Source: Aureitalea sp. L0-47
GTDB lineage: Bacteria > Bacteroidota > Bacteroidia > Flavobacteriales > Flavobacteriaceae
Length of the DNA stretch: 64,000 bases
NCBI RefSeq assembly: GCF_026126405.1
Contig: NZ_JAFMTQ010000011.1
Span: forward strand, 1 to 64,000
Direction of reading: 5' to 3'
Below, one piece after another: positions 24,821-33,475 of the stretch. Each line of letters starts with the position of its first letter. The stretch's first letter is position 1. Under the pieces are notes generated by a model that was not told where the DNA came from, made no database searches, and saw nothing but the letters and a program-made list of their open reading frames with translations. The translations under genes and the position numbers were made by a program.

Positions 24821-25573
24821 TTAACGAGTAATGATTATCACAGCACTTAGAACAACAGTAACGAGTGATAGTAGTGCGGGTATGTCCGGGATGAATCCGG
24901 ATTTCTTGACCCCTCTCAATGAGGGTTCTACATAAATCACATCATTTTGTTTCAAAAAGAAGAAAGGACTTCCGAAGAATTCCGTTCCGGTAATATCTAT
25001 TTTACTTACCACTCTTTTTCCGTCTTCTTCTCGAATTACAGTAATGTTATTCCGATCACCGTCCGCAGTGAGATCACCGGCCAGTCCAAGGGCTTCAGGC
25101 AATGTTATTCTTTCGTTCTGAATGGTGTAAACACCAGGTTTACTCACTTCACCTAAAACCGTGACCTTGAAATTGAGAATACGCACATCGACAACCACAT
25201 CTGTAACGTATTCGGATAATTTCGATTTCAATAATTGCTCGATCTCCGACCTGGATTTTCCTCCAACAGGAATCGATCCTAGCACTGGAAAATTTATGGT
25301 TCCTTCAGAACTCACAAGATATCCCTGGAGAGATAGGCTCTGTGAATTAACCGCATTTTCAGCTATCCTTTCTTTATTAAAGGGTGCTACGAGCAATTCA
25401 TCGAACGATGATAACGAAATATGCAGAATATCATTTGGTTCGATCAAGGGTTCAAACGCTTTTTGAATTTCGCTTTGATCAAGTGCTTCAGAATCCTGAA
25501 AATAAATGATCTCTTTCTTGGTAGCGCAGGATAATAAACTACCGATCAACAGTACTAAAAACGCCCTTCTCAT
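24821..25573 (-). CDS. Wza-like polysaccharide export lipoprotein
   Basis: About 250 residues from the ATG at 25573, giving a lipoprotein signal MRRAFLVLLIGSLLSC with lipobox LLSC. The earlier in-frame ATG at 25618 would bury the signal. A Poly_export domain (LIEPNDILHISLSSFDEL) is followed by SLBB-type repeats (VTVLGEVSKPGVYTI, then NERITLPEALGLAGDL). A C-terminal hydrophobic segment (IPALLSLVTVVLSAVIIITR) spans a membrane. It forms the outer-membrane/periplasmic part of the export channel with the Wzc-like protein encoded next. Confidence 0.92.
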   Translation of the reverse strand: MRRAFLVLLIGSLLSCATKKEIIYFQDSEALDQSEIQKAFEPLIEPNDILHISLSSFDELLVAPFNKERIAENAVNSQSLSLQGYLVSSEGTINFPVLGSIPVGGKSRSEIEQLLKSKLSEYVTDVVVDVRILNFKVTVLGEVSKPGVYTIQNERITLPEALGLAGDLTADGDRNNITVIREEDGKRVVSKIDITGTEFFGSPFFFLKQNDVIYVEPSLRGVKKSGFIPDIPALLSLVTVVLSAVIIITR

Positions 25574-25623
25574 GTATTGGTTTAGGTTGTGTTGCATTAT
25601 AAATCTTATTGACTGCACCCCTA

Positions 25624-27627
25624 CTAATTAGCAGCTCTATGTCTTACTTTCATTTCCACTACACCTTCTTCTTTTTTACCATCCAATGCGGAAAATTCGG
25701 AATTCTCACTGATAAACTCCGGAACCAGATCTTTCAGTAGCTGGACTACCTCGTCATCTTTTCCACGTGTGGCTAGTTTGATAATATCTTTAACCCTTTT
25801 TTTCAGATCTTCAAAGCTCTCGATGGGGGTTTTCGATATCATGATCTTCGGATGATGTGTGGGCAGCGAGGTTGATGAATCATTAAGTAATTCCTCATAC
25901 AACTTCTCCCCTGGCCTCAATCCGGTTATTTCGATATCGATGTCTTCATAAGGTTCCAGCCCGGATAGACGAATCATCTTTTCCGCAAGATCCAGAATTT
26001 TTACCGGTTTACCCATATCGAATACATAGATCTCTCCACCATTCCCCATAGTGCCTGCCTGAAGTACAAGCAAACAAGCTTCAGGAATGGTCATGAAATA
26101 CCGTATAATATCCTTGTGCGTTACGGTTACCGGTCCCCCTTGTGAAATTTGCTTTCTAAAATGAGGAATTACCGAGCCATTGGAGCCTAGTACATTTCCG
26201 AAACGAGTTGTAATAAACTTTGTTTTAACTCCTTCCTCGTGTTGTAGCGACTGAACGTACATTTCGGCTACACGCTTCGAGGCTCCCATAACGTTGGTTG
26301 GATTAACAGCCTTATCTGTAGAAACCATAACAAATTTGTTAATCTCGTAACTGGCTGATAAAATGGCGAGATTTACAGTACCAAGTATGTTCACATAGAT
26401 TGCCTCATGCGGGTTACGCTCAATAAGCGGAACGTGCTTGTATGCGGCAGCATGGTAGATCATTTCGAATTTATACTTATTGAAAAGTAAACCCATGCGG
26501 TACATATTACTAATATCCGCGAGTTCCGTAATAAAATTCAATTTCGGATAATTCTCCCTTAGATAAAGCTCTAATTCGTGCAGGGCAGATTCAGCCTGAT
26601 CAAGAATAACAACCTGTTTTGGCTCGAATTCAGCCACTTGCTTAACGATCTCACTACCAATGGAACCCGCACCCCCGGTGACAAGTATAATCCTGTCATT
26701 AAGGTCATTTTTAATAAGATTGTCGTCGATTTTTATGGGACTCCTTTCCAGGAGATCCTCAATATCAAGTGGTTTTATCTGGTTCTGAATGTCCTCTTTT
26801 TTGTTCCAGGTCTCCATGTCCGGAACATTGAATATCTGGATGCTATTGTCGATGCAGTCGTTTATAATCTGGTTCTTTCGTTTACCACTCATTCCTTCAC
26901 TGATAAGAAGAATTCCGTCCAGGTCCAATCCGGATATGGTCTCAGAGAAATTTCCTTTAAGTGGGATGACCGGTTTACCGAATATCTTTAGGCGCTTTGA
27001 TTCTATAGATTCAGTAAGGAAACCTACTAGTATAAAAGACTTGTCCGACTCGGTTGTAAGTGCTTTCCCTAATGAAATCGTTCTGTCGTCCAATCCAACG
27101 ATGGCAACGCGCTTCTTCATTTCCCCTCTGGCACTATTTCGGAGAAATTGATAACTTTCTTTAACCGCTATTCGGAACAGCAACATCACGGTAAACGATA
27201 CCAGCATATACAACAATATGGAGGTGGTAAGGAAAATCCGTTCCCCCTGGATCATATCAAAAAAGAAATTAAAACCAAGTAATGTGAGACCTGTAAACAG
27301 GGCAGAAAATGCCAACTTCAGAATATCGGTGAAGGTGGAATGACGAATAATCCCTGAATAATTTTTGAACACAAAGAAGAATACAATTTGTACGGCTAAG
27401 ATTATAGCCGCTTCGCCCGGTAAACTTATATAACCCTTGAAATTAATTGGTGTACCAAGGATGATCAGGTATACAAGCACCATTGAAAAGATCGCCAGAA
27501 AAATATCGATGAGCAATACGATCCAGCGAGGAAGATAACGCTGGTCAAGTATTTTCAACCCGTTATCACCACGATATAGGTTGTTTAAGATGCGATTGGG
27601 GGTCAGCACTTCATAGATTTTGAACAA
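25624..27627 (-). CDS. PglF/CapD-like UDP-sugar 4,6-dehydratase
   Basis: A 667-residue inner-membrane enzyme with four N-terminal helices, a CoA-binding-like Rossmann fold (residues about 165-290) and an extended SDR catalytic domain. The NAD site is LVTGGAGSIGSEIV (about residue 315), and the catalytic region STDKAVNPTNVMGASKR (about 434-451) is that of PglF/WbpM-type UDP-GlcNAc 4,6-dehydratases. With the next genes upstream it would make the first intermediate toward bacillosamine. The start is uncertain: TTG at 27627 lies inside a -7 promoter box, and GTG at 27609 is an alternative. Confidence 0.9.
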   Translation of the reverse strand: MFKIYEVLTPNRILNNLYRGDNGLKILDQRYLPRWIVLLIDIFLAIFSMVLVYLIILGTPINFKGYISLPGEAAIILAVQIVFFFVFKNYSGIIRHSTFTDILKLAFSALFTGLTLLGFNFFFDMIQGERIFLTTSILLYMLVSFTVMLLFRIAVKESYQFLRNSARGEMKKRVAIVGLDDRTISLGKALTTESDKSFILVGFLTESIESKRLKIFGKPVIPLKGNFSETISGLDLDGILLISEGMSGKRKNQIINDCIDNSIQIFNVPDMETWNKKEDIQNQIKPLDIEDLLERSPIKIDDNLIKNDLNDRIILVTGGAGSIGSEIVKQVAEFEPKQVVILDQAESALHELELYLRENYPKLNFITELADISNMYRMGLLFNKYKFEMIYHAAAYKHVPLIERNPHEAIYVNILGTVNLAILSASYEINKFVMVSTDKAVNPTNVMGASKRVAEMYVQSLQHEEGVKTKFITTRFGNVLGSNGSVIPHFRKQISQGGPVTVTHKDIIRYFMTIPEACLLVLQAGTMGNGGEIYVFDMGKPVKILDLAEKMIRLSGLEPYEDIDIEITGLRPGEKLYEELLNDSSTSLPTHHPKIMISKTPIESFEDLKKRVKDIIKLATRGKDDEVVQLLKDLVPEFISENSEFSALDGKKEEGVVEMKVRHRAAN

Positions 27628-27658
27628 ATATAACTAATATCTACAGGAATTGGGACAA
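27625..27658 (-). promoter_or_regulatory. Internal promoter before the PglF-like gene
   Basis: On the minus strand TATATTTG (27632-27625) is preceded by TTG (27658-27656) with a 23-nt gap. It sits at the end of the aminotransferase gene and could give the dehydratase, Wza, Wzc and Wzi genes separate transcription. Confidence 0.5.
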
Positions 27659-28774
27659 TGCGGTCATAATCCTTTCTTTTTCAACACTATCTAGGTTCGA
27701 TCCGGATGGTAGACACAACCCTCTTTGAAACAGATCTTTGGCTATATTCCCACCATAGTACGGAGCACTTTCAAACACCGGTTGCAAATGCATTGGCTTC
27801 CACAAAGGCCGTGATTCTATCTGTTTTTCATTTAGAGCCAAGCGTATTTCTTCTGAAGTGAATCCTGTAATTCCCGGATCCACAGTGATACAAGTAAGCC
27901 AGTGATTGGAAAAATGATCCCTGGAAGGTTCCGAAAATACCTTAATACCGTTCTTGTCTTGAAATAATTCAGAATAAAATGCATGCATGGATCTCCGAAG
28001 TTTGACCCGTTCATTCAACACCTCCATTTGTCCTCGACCTATTCCAGCACAAATATTACTCAAACGATAATTATAACCAATCTCCGAATGCTGATAATGA
28101 GGCGCTTCATCTCTGGCCTGAGTAGCCAGGAAGATGGCTCGATCTATGTGTTCCGGATCTTTAGATACTAACGCACCACCCCCCGAAGTTGTTATGATCT
28201 TATTTCCATTGAATGATAGTATCGCGAGATTCCCAAAGGATCCACAATTCTGTCCCTTATAGGTGCTTCCAAGTGCCTCGGCGGCGTCTTCAATGATTGG
28301 AATATCATAGGCCTTCGAGATACTTCTCAATTCGTCAACCATATAAGGCATCCCATACAGGTGAACCGCTATTATCGCTTTAGGTTTCTTTCCCTTCGCA
28401 ATTCGATCTTTTATAGCAACTTCCAAATGTTCGGGGCTCATATTCCAGCTTTCTGGTTCACTGTCTATAAAAACGGGAGTGGCACCCTGGTACACGATGG
28501 GATTGGCAGATGCAGAAAAGGTCATACTTTGGCAAATCACTTCATCACCCTGTTCTACTCCTAGTAAGATTAACGCCAGGTGTAAAGCCGCTGTACCGGA
28601 GCTTAAGGCGGCTACGAGGCATCCCTCACCCAGGTAGGTTTCCAAATCACTCTCGAAACCCGTTACGTTAGGTCCCAGCGGTGCCACCCAGTTCGTGTCG
28701 AAGGCCTCCTGAACATATAATTTTTCCTTACCTCCCATATGTGGTGAGGATAGGTATATTTGTTTTAAACTCAT
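27641..28774 (-). CDS. PglE-like DegT/DnrJ/EryC1 sugar aminotransferase
   Basis: A 377-residue PLP enzyme of the DegT/DnrJ/EryC1/StrS family. The PLP-binding lysine is about Lys192 in SFNGNKIITTSGGG. Other family segments are SGTAALHLALILLG, EDAAEALGSTYKG and the N-terminal MGGKEKLYVQEAFDTNWVAP, which is very like PglE. It would aminate the 4-keto sugar made by the PglF-like enzyme. Its start overlaps the PglD-like stop by 4 nt. The exact sugar is inferred from the gene set. Confidence 0.92.
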   Translation of the reverse strand: MSLKQIYLSSPHMGGKEKLYVQEAFDTNWVAPLGPNVTGFESDLETYLGEGCLVAALSSGTAALHLALILLGVEQGDEVICQSMTFSASANPIVYQGATPVFIDSEPESWNMSPEHLEVAIKDRIAKGKKPKAIIAVHLYGMPYMVDELRSISKAYDIPIIEDAAEALGSTYKGQNCGSFGNLAILSFNGNKIITTSGGGALVSKDPEHIDRAIFLATQARDEAPHYQHSEIGYNYRLSNICAGIGRGQMEVLNERVKLRRSMHAFYSELFQDKNGIKVFSEPSRDHFSNHWLTCITVDPGITGFTSEEIRLALNEKQIESRPLWKPMHLQPVFESAPYYGGNIAKDLFQRGLCLPSGSNLDSVEKERIMTALSQFL

Positions 28775-29403
28775 CTGTTTAAGGGTTTTGCCGGCATACC
28801 GACGGCAGTTGTATTGGCAGGAATGGATTTAGTCACTACAGCTCCAGCTCCCAATATTACATTCTCACCAATACTAAGGTTATTGATAATTTTCACCCCG
28901 GTTCCGGCGTAGACACATTCTTCAATTTCCACCTGCCCACTTATATTCACTGCAGGCATAAAGGAACAGAAATTCTTGATAGTGACATCATGGCCAATTG
29001 TACAAGCCAAATTCAGAGTAACAAACTCTCCTAGAACTATATCACAAGTTAAGATCGTCGCATTTGAAAGTATACAACCTTTCCCCACTGAGATATTGGC
29101 CCCATTTAATGATACGTTCGGATGTTTCAATACAGGAAAATCAAATTCCCTGAGTTTATTCACCACACGTTTTTTAGTTCCAGGGTCTCCAATGGCGAGA
29201 GCAAGGGCTGCGTTGGTATAGCCTTTCCGCAACACATCAACGCCTCCCAGAACTGGACTTCCGTTTATTATGGTACCTTTCTCAACACCATCGTCTACAA
29301 ATCCAATTATTCGATATATTGATTCTTCTCTGTTTATATCGTTAATAAGCTCCTTAACTTCTCTTCCAAAACCTCCGGCTCCAATAATAATAATATCCTT
29401 CAT
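28771..29403 (-). CDS. PglD/NeuD-like sugar O/N-acetyltransferase
   Basis: A 210-residue left-handed beta-helix acyltransferase. The N-terminal Rossmann-like part (MKDIIIIGAGGFGREVKELI) binds the sugar nucleotide, and hexapeptide repeats follow from about residue 95. His138 in ACTIGHDVTI occupies the place of the catalytic base of PglD. It should N-acetylate the 4-amino sugar to give UDP-N,N'-diacetylbacillosamine. It lies between the aminotransferase (4-nt overlap) and the phosphosugar transferase (1-nt gap), the pgl order. Confidence 0.9.
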   Translation of the reverse strand: MKDIIIIGAGGFGREVKELINDINREESIYRIIGFVDDGVEKGTIINGSPVLGGVDVLRKGYTNAALALAIGDPGTKKRVVNKLREFDFPVLKHPNVSLNGANISVGKGCILSNATILTCDIVLGEFVTLNLACTIGHDVTIKNFCSFMPAVNISGQVEIEECVYAGTGVKIINNLSIGENVILGAGAVVTKSIPANTTAVGMPAKPLNR

Positions 29404-29404
29404 A

Positions 29405-30007
29405 TCAATTTCCCTTAAATCTAGTCGTTGTGGCCTGCCCTTCGCTTGTTATTCCCTCTCGTTTAAAAATTTTCTTTATCGTGAGTAACAGAATCTTAAG
29501 ATCTAGAAGTAACGATTGGTTTTTTACATATTCAACATCCAATGTCAATTTCTCGGCCCAGGAAATAGCATTTCTACCGCTAACCTGTGCCAGCCCTGTG
29601 ATTCCGGGCCTCACAAGATGACGCTGTTTTTGCTCGTCATTGTATAAATCAAGATATTCCGGAAGTAGCGGCCTTGGCCCAACAAAACTCATATCTCCTT
29701 TTATTACATTCAACAACTGCGGTATCTCATCCAGTGATGTTGTCCGTATAAACTTACCTATACTCGTTAGCCGGTCTTTATCACTCAATAATTCCCCCTT
29801 GTCATCTGTTTTGTTATTCATTGTTCTGAACTTAACAATGGTAAATAACTTTTCCTTCTTGCCTGGTCGTATCTGAAGAAAAAAGGGACTGCCTCCCTGA
29901 AAAATGAACAATAAGATTGCAATAATTAGAAAAATGGGGGTCATGCCGCAAAACAAGAGTGTGGCGATTGTTAAATCGAAAACTGGCTTAATCAGTTTAG
30001 CGTACAT
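29405..30007 (-). CDS. PglC-like undecaprenyl-phosphate phosphosugar transferase
   Basis: A 200-residue monotopic phosphoglycosyl transferase of the short PglC type, with one N-terminal re-entrant helix (residues about 10-36). Conserved motifs follow: [31 protein letters not shown] with Asp93-Glu94 (the catalytic dyad, at the same numbering as I recall for PglC), [12 protein letters not shown] and [14 protein letters not shown]. It would place the first phosphosugar on undecaprenyl phosphate to begin the repeat unit. The short form fits a diacetylbacillosamine substrate better than the long WcaJ form. Confidence 0.92.
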   Translation of the reverse strand: MYAKLIKPVFDLTIATLLFCGMTPIFLIIAILLFIFQGGSPFFLQIRPGKKEKLFTIVKFRTMNNKTDDKGELLSDKDRLTSIGKFIRTTSLDEIPQLLNVIKGDMSFVGPRPLLPEYLDLYNDEQKQRHLVRPGITGLAQVSGRNAISWAEKLTLDVEYVKNQSLLLDLKILLLTIKKIFKREGITSEGQATTTRFKGN

Positions 30008-30019
30008 GATCCAAAATTA

Positions 30020-31177
30020 CTAAAGATTTGCTTGTTGTCGTTCATATTCAGCCAGGATAGTATTCCACATTTTCAGACGATCATACCTTTCCACGATGCG
30101 CATTCTGGCATTGTTTTTTAATTCTTCTGAAAGTTTTTTATCCTGAAGTAGTTGCTGCATACTGCGATAGATAGATTCAGCATCCTTCACAGGGACGAGT
30201 AATCCATTTACCCCGTTCTCGATTATTTCATTACAACCATTGATATTCGAAGCGATCACGGGCAATTCCATAGCTCCAGCCTGCATCACAACATTAGGAA
30301 AACCTTCCCGATAACTTGGAAATACCATGAAATCACTAAGAGCCAGATAAATACGAACATCAGCTTGATATCCAGTACACATTATAGAAGAATGCTCATT
30401 AACTGTTCTCTGAGTATTAGCCGAAACAGGATCGAGATCATTCTCAAAAGGTCCTACGAGCAGCAATTTGCAATTATCCATTTCCTTAGCAAGTAGCTCG
30501 AACGCCCTTACCAATTCATCAATCCCCTTATCCTTCACAATTCTACCAATAAAAACGAATACAGAATCATCGCTTGAGATTCCCAATTCCTCCCGCTTTG
30601 CCCAAATTTGCTCTTTGGTAAAATGCTGTGGAGAAAAATAGTCACAGTCTATACCATTACTACTTCCTTCACCCAATACTTCAAGTTTGGAAGCTGAGCA
30701 AAATCCTTCTTCGACTATAATTTCTTTTAGACCTCTAGAATTAGGCAAGACTTTGGTAGAATAAGAATAGGTTTTCTTCTCTACAACATTCAATATTTTG
30801 CGTTTGAAGCCGCTGGCCTCCATAAGCGGGAGTCCAGCTACTGTATGCAGCCTTATTGGAACTCTAGCCAATCGCGCCGCCATCATACCTACTATTCCAG
30901 CCTTGGGTGTATGAGTATGAACTATTACGGGTTTTTCCTTCTTTAGAAACCGATAGAGCCTGTATACACAATAAAGATCCTTTAATGGTGTTATTTTCCT
31001 GGTCATTGGCAAATGATAGGTTCGAACTCCCTCTTTATTTCCATATGCATTCAATTGCTGTTTACAAGACGAAACGGCAATAACATCAAAATAGTTAGAC
31101 ATAAATGCAAGTTGTCCTTCCAGAAGTTTCTCCAGAGAGATGGGCACCGTTGTGATTCGCACCAATTTCCGTTTCAT
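30020..31177 (-). CDS. GT4 family glycosyltransferase
   Basis: A 385-residue GT-B glycosyltransferase. The N-terminal domain contains VHTHTPKAGIVGMMAARLAR, like PglA, and the C-terminal Glycos_transf_1 domain contains FVFIGRIVKDKGIDELVRAF and the donor motif YREGFPNVVMQAGAMELPVI (E-x7-E class, retaining). PglA adds a sugar to bacillosamine in Campylobacter, and its place just before the PglC-like gene supports addition of the second sugar here. It overlaps the polymerase gene by 4 nt. Donor sugar unknown. Confidence 0.88.
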   Translation of the reverse strand: MKRKLVRITTVPISLEKLLEGQLAFMSNYFDVIAVSSCKQQLNAYGNKEGVRTYHLPMTRKITPLKDLYCVYRLYRFLKKEKPVIVHTHTPKAGIVGMMAARLARVPIRLHTVAGLPLMEASGFKRKILNVVEKKTYSYSTKVLPNSRGLKEIIVEEGFCSASKLEVLGEGSSNGIDCDYFSPQHFTKEQIWAKREELGISSDDSVFVFIGRIVKDKGIDELVRAFELLAKEMDNCKLLLVGPFENDLDPVSANTQRTVNEHSSIMCTGYQADVRIYLALSDFMVFPSYREGFPNVVMQAGAMELPVIASNINGCNEIIENGVNGLLVPVKDAESIYRSMQQLLQDKKLSEELKNNARMRIVERYDRLKMWNTILAEYERQQANL

Positions 31178-32391
31178 ACTTCAGAAGTTTCTTGATTTAT
31201 TTTCAACGCCGAGCTTTCCACTGTTTCGGGATTACTTTGAAGTTGTTTTGTACAATAATAGAAAAACAGCAGCAACAGCCAGACTGGTAATCTTCTCATA
31301 ATATCCCCTCCCATAGCGTAGGTAAGAATTGGGATACTCCCTGCCACAAGGGCCATGGTTCCAACCAGGCTTCTTGCAATATCATATCCTAATTTAAGAA
31401 TTAAGAAAAGTCCAACAATGCCGCTTTGGAGGAATACCGTAAGTAGCGTTTGATGCGAATCCCAGAATTGTCCGTTTTGATAAATATGTGCTCCCGGCCC
31501 CAGGCCAATTATCGGCGACTTAAGGCTCACCTCAATGCCTTTCTGGTACAAAGAAGATCTACCCTCCTGCAGGTCTTCAGCCCTAAACAATCCCCATAAC
31601 ATATCATTGATGAACTCAAGATTTAAAAGTGCTATAATAATAAGTGACACAAAGATCAATACACTTACAGGCTTTCGATAAGAGGGTTTTAAACGCTTTA
31701 CGGCCATTACTCCAAAGTATAGCGCCATTCCTAACAACAAGCCTGCAATAGCCTTGAATGAACCTGTCTGAAAGGTCAGAAACGAAAAAAGCAGAATTAA
31801 TAAAAATGTTAGCAGCCTTATTCCGCGTCTTTTTTCGTTTTCCAATACCAGTAGTCCCACAAAAGTCATTGGTGCCAGAAACATAGCGACATGGTGTAAG
31901 TTATTTGCAAGAGGCGAGAACCGACCGTAATAATTCAGTGGCAATCCGGCGATGGAATCTGTGACTCGGTTTAGCAAAAACAGTATAAAAAAAAGTATAC
32001 CGGAAAACAGGTAGACATGCTTGAGCAGGTTATAGAAGTTTAGCTTACCACTCTGATAAAGATTCTCGATAGTAACAGATGTTAGAAAAATAAAGAGGTA
32101 GGCGGTTAGATCGAAGAATATAACCTCGTTAGGTGGTGTTTTTGAAATAGGAAACAAAAAATTGTACGTCAATCCCAGGAAGGAAACGATAATAAAAATA
32201 AACCAGAATCTGGAGAACCTAAGCCCTACAGAAAGGTTACTAATATATCCCGAGGACAGACCAACTAAAAACAGCAGCATCACACCTAACTCTCCAACGC
32301 CCAAAACCCCAAGACGTAACATCGTAAATGGCGTTAGCAGTACCGAAATCAGTAATCCAATTTCAAATGTATTTAGGCTCCAGCTACGCAT
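31174..32391 (-). CDS. Wzy/WaaL-like O-antigen polymerase or ligase
   Basis: A 405-residue polytopic membrane protein with about 11 hydrophobic segments and one larger extracytoplasmic loop containing RSSLYQKGIEVSLKSPIIGLG and GPGAHIYQNGQFWDSHQTLL. The pattern G-GPG...HN/H is typical of the Wzy_C (O-antigen ligase/polymerase) family. In this locus it most likely polymerises repeat units flipped by the Wzx-like protein. Sequence alone does not separate polymerase from ligase. Only one such gene is present. Confidence 0.8.
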   Translation of the reverse strand: MRSWSLNTFEIGLLISVLLTPFTMLRLGVLGVGELGVMLLFLVGLSSGYISNLSVGLRFSRFWFIFIIVSFLGLTYNFLFPISKTPPNEVIFFDLTAYLFIFLTSVTIENLYQSGKLNFYNLLKHVYLFSGILFFILFLLNRVTDSIAGLPLNYYGRFSPLANNLHHVAMFLAPMTFVGLLVLENEKRRGIRLLTFLLILLFSFLTFQTGSFKAIAGLLLGMALYFGVMAVKRLKPSYRKPVSVLIFVSLIIIALLNLEFINDMLWGLFRAEDLQEGRSSLYQKGIEVSLKSPIIGLGPGAHIYQNGQFWDSHQTLLTVFLQSGIVGLFLILKLGYDIARSLVGTMALVAGSIPILTYAMGGDIMRRLPVWLLLLFFYYCTKQLQSNPETVESSALKINQETSEV

Positions 32392-33475
32392 TAATTTGAT
32401 CGCTTACACTTTTTCGGTATAATCTGGCATTTCGTCTTGCTGAAAGAATCATTCGTATCGATTTAAAATTCAGACGTTTAATGTACCAATTGATATCTCT
32501 CTTTTTTCGCCTTTCAGTTAAATAGGTTTCAAGTAGCGAAGATCGCTTTGAGATATAAGAGTGTTTATCTTCTCGTAATGCTTCTGAATACACCCGTATC
32601 TTTTCCATGATCTCTGGCGCATTGAGTTCCATTTCTTCCTCACCAGCAAATATGGGAATTACTGAATGTCTTATTAATTTATGATCATCTATCTCCAATT
32701 CAAGGATAAAAGACTCCTTATTATTCCGAGTTTGTTTTACCAGCGGTAGTTTGGACTTACTTGTGTAGACATCATCGAAACAAAAGTTTCCAAGACTATA
32801 AGCTATTAGGCTATCGTTTACCAATTCTATACCCTGTGCCACATGTGGGTGATGCCCATAAAAAATAAAAGGACTGATACCAGAGAGTTTCCTGGCAAAT
32901 TCAATATGATCGTAGTTTGGGAAATTTACATGCTCCTGGCCACAGTGAACACTAAATATTGACACATACCCCCTTCTATTGTTCTCTTCTAAGAATTCAG
33001 CTGCTCGTGAATATTCTAATTCATTTATTCCGCTCTGTGATGCAGATGCAATGCCAAGTGGATTCGTTGAATAGCAACAGAAACCACCGAGTGCAATTCT
33101 CACACCAGCTTCATCAAGTACTACTTGCTTATTATCTATACCGAAAAATCGGATATTATGCTGATCGAGTAATTGCTTAGTATATTCGTAGGATTCCTCA
33201 CCGTAGTCGAAAATGTGGTTGTTTGCGAGGTTTACTGCATCCACGTTGAGGTATTTCAGCAATTCTATATTCGCGGGATCCGAGCCTATATAAGCAGATT
33301 TATATCCAAATGTTTTATGGTCCTCGGTAATAAAAGGCGTCTCGAAATTCCCAATAACGAGGTCGTAGGACTTCAGTTTTTCAGAAACCTTCTCAAAATA
33401 ATCGTATAGGGACGGATTGTTCGGTAAGGAAAACCTTCCGAAAAAAGCAATATCACCTAACAATGCTACCTTCAT
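32384..33475 (-). CDS. CapA-like metallophosphatase-fold protein
   Basis: A 363-residue protein of the CapA/PgsA family with a calcineurin-like core: LLGDIAFFGRF (metal Asp), IGNFETPF, NLANNHIFDYG, and FYGHHPHVAQGIE near residue 220. No signal peptide or membrane helix is seen, so it is predicted to be cytoplasmic, unlike membrane-anchored PgsA. A basic C-terminal tail (YIKRLNFKSIRMILSARRNA) could contact membranes. CapA proteins take part in poly-gamma-glutamate and other capsule synthesis; the reaction in polysaccharide loci is not settled. It overlaps the CapK-like gene by 4 nt. Confidence 0.85.
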   Translation of the reverse strand: MKVALLGDIAFFGRFSLPNNPSLYDYFEKVSEKLKSYDLVIGNFETPFITEDHKTFGYKSAYIGSDPANIELLKYLNVDAVNLANNHIFDYGEESYEYTKQLLDQHNIRFFGIDNKQVVLDEAGVRIALGGFCCYSTNPLGIASASQSGINELEYSRAAEFLEENNRRGYVSIFSVHCGQEHVNFPNYDHIEFARKLSGISPFIFYGHHPHVAQGIELVNDSLIAYSLGNFCFDDVYTSKSKLPLVKQTRNNKESFILELEIDDHKLIRHSVIPIFAGEEEMELNAPEIMEKIRVYSEALREDKHSYISKRSSLLETYLTERRKKRDINWYIKRLNFKSIRMILSARRNARLYRKSVSDQINA

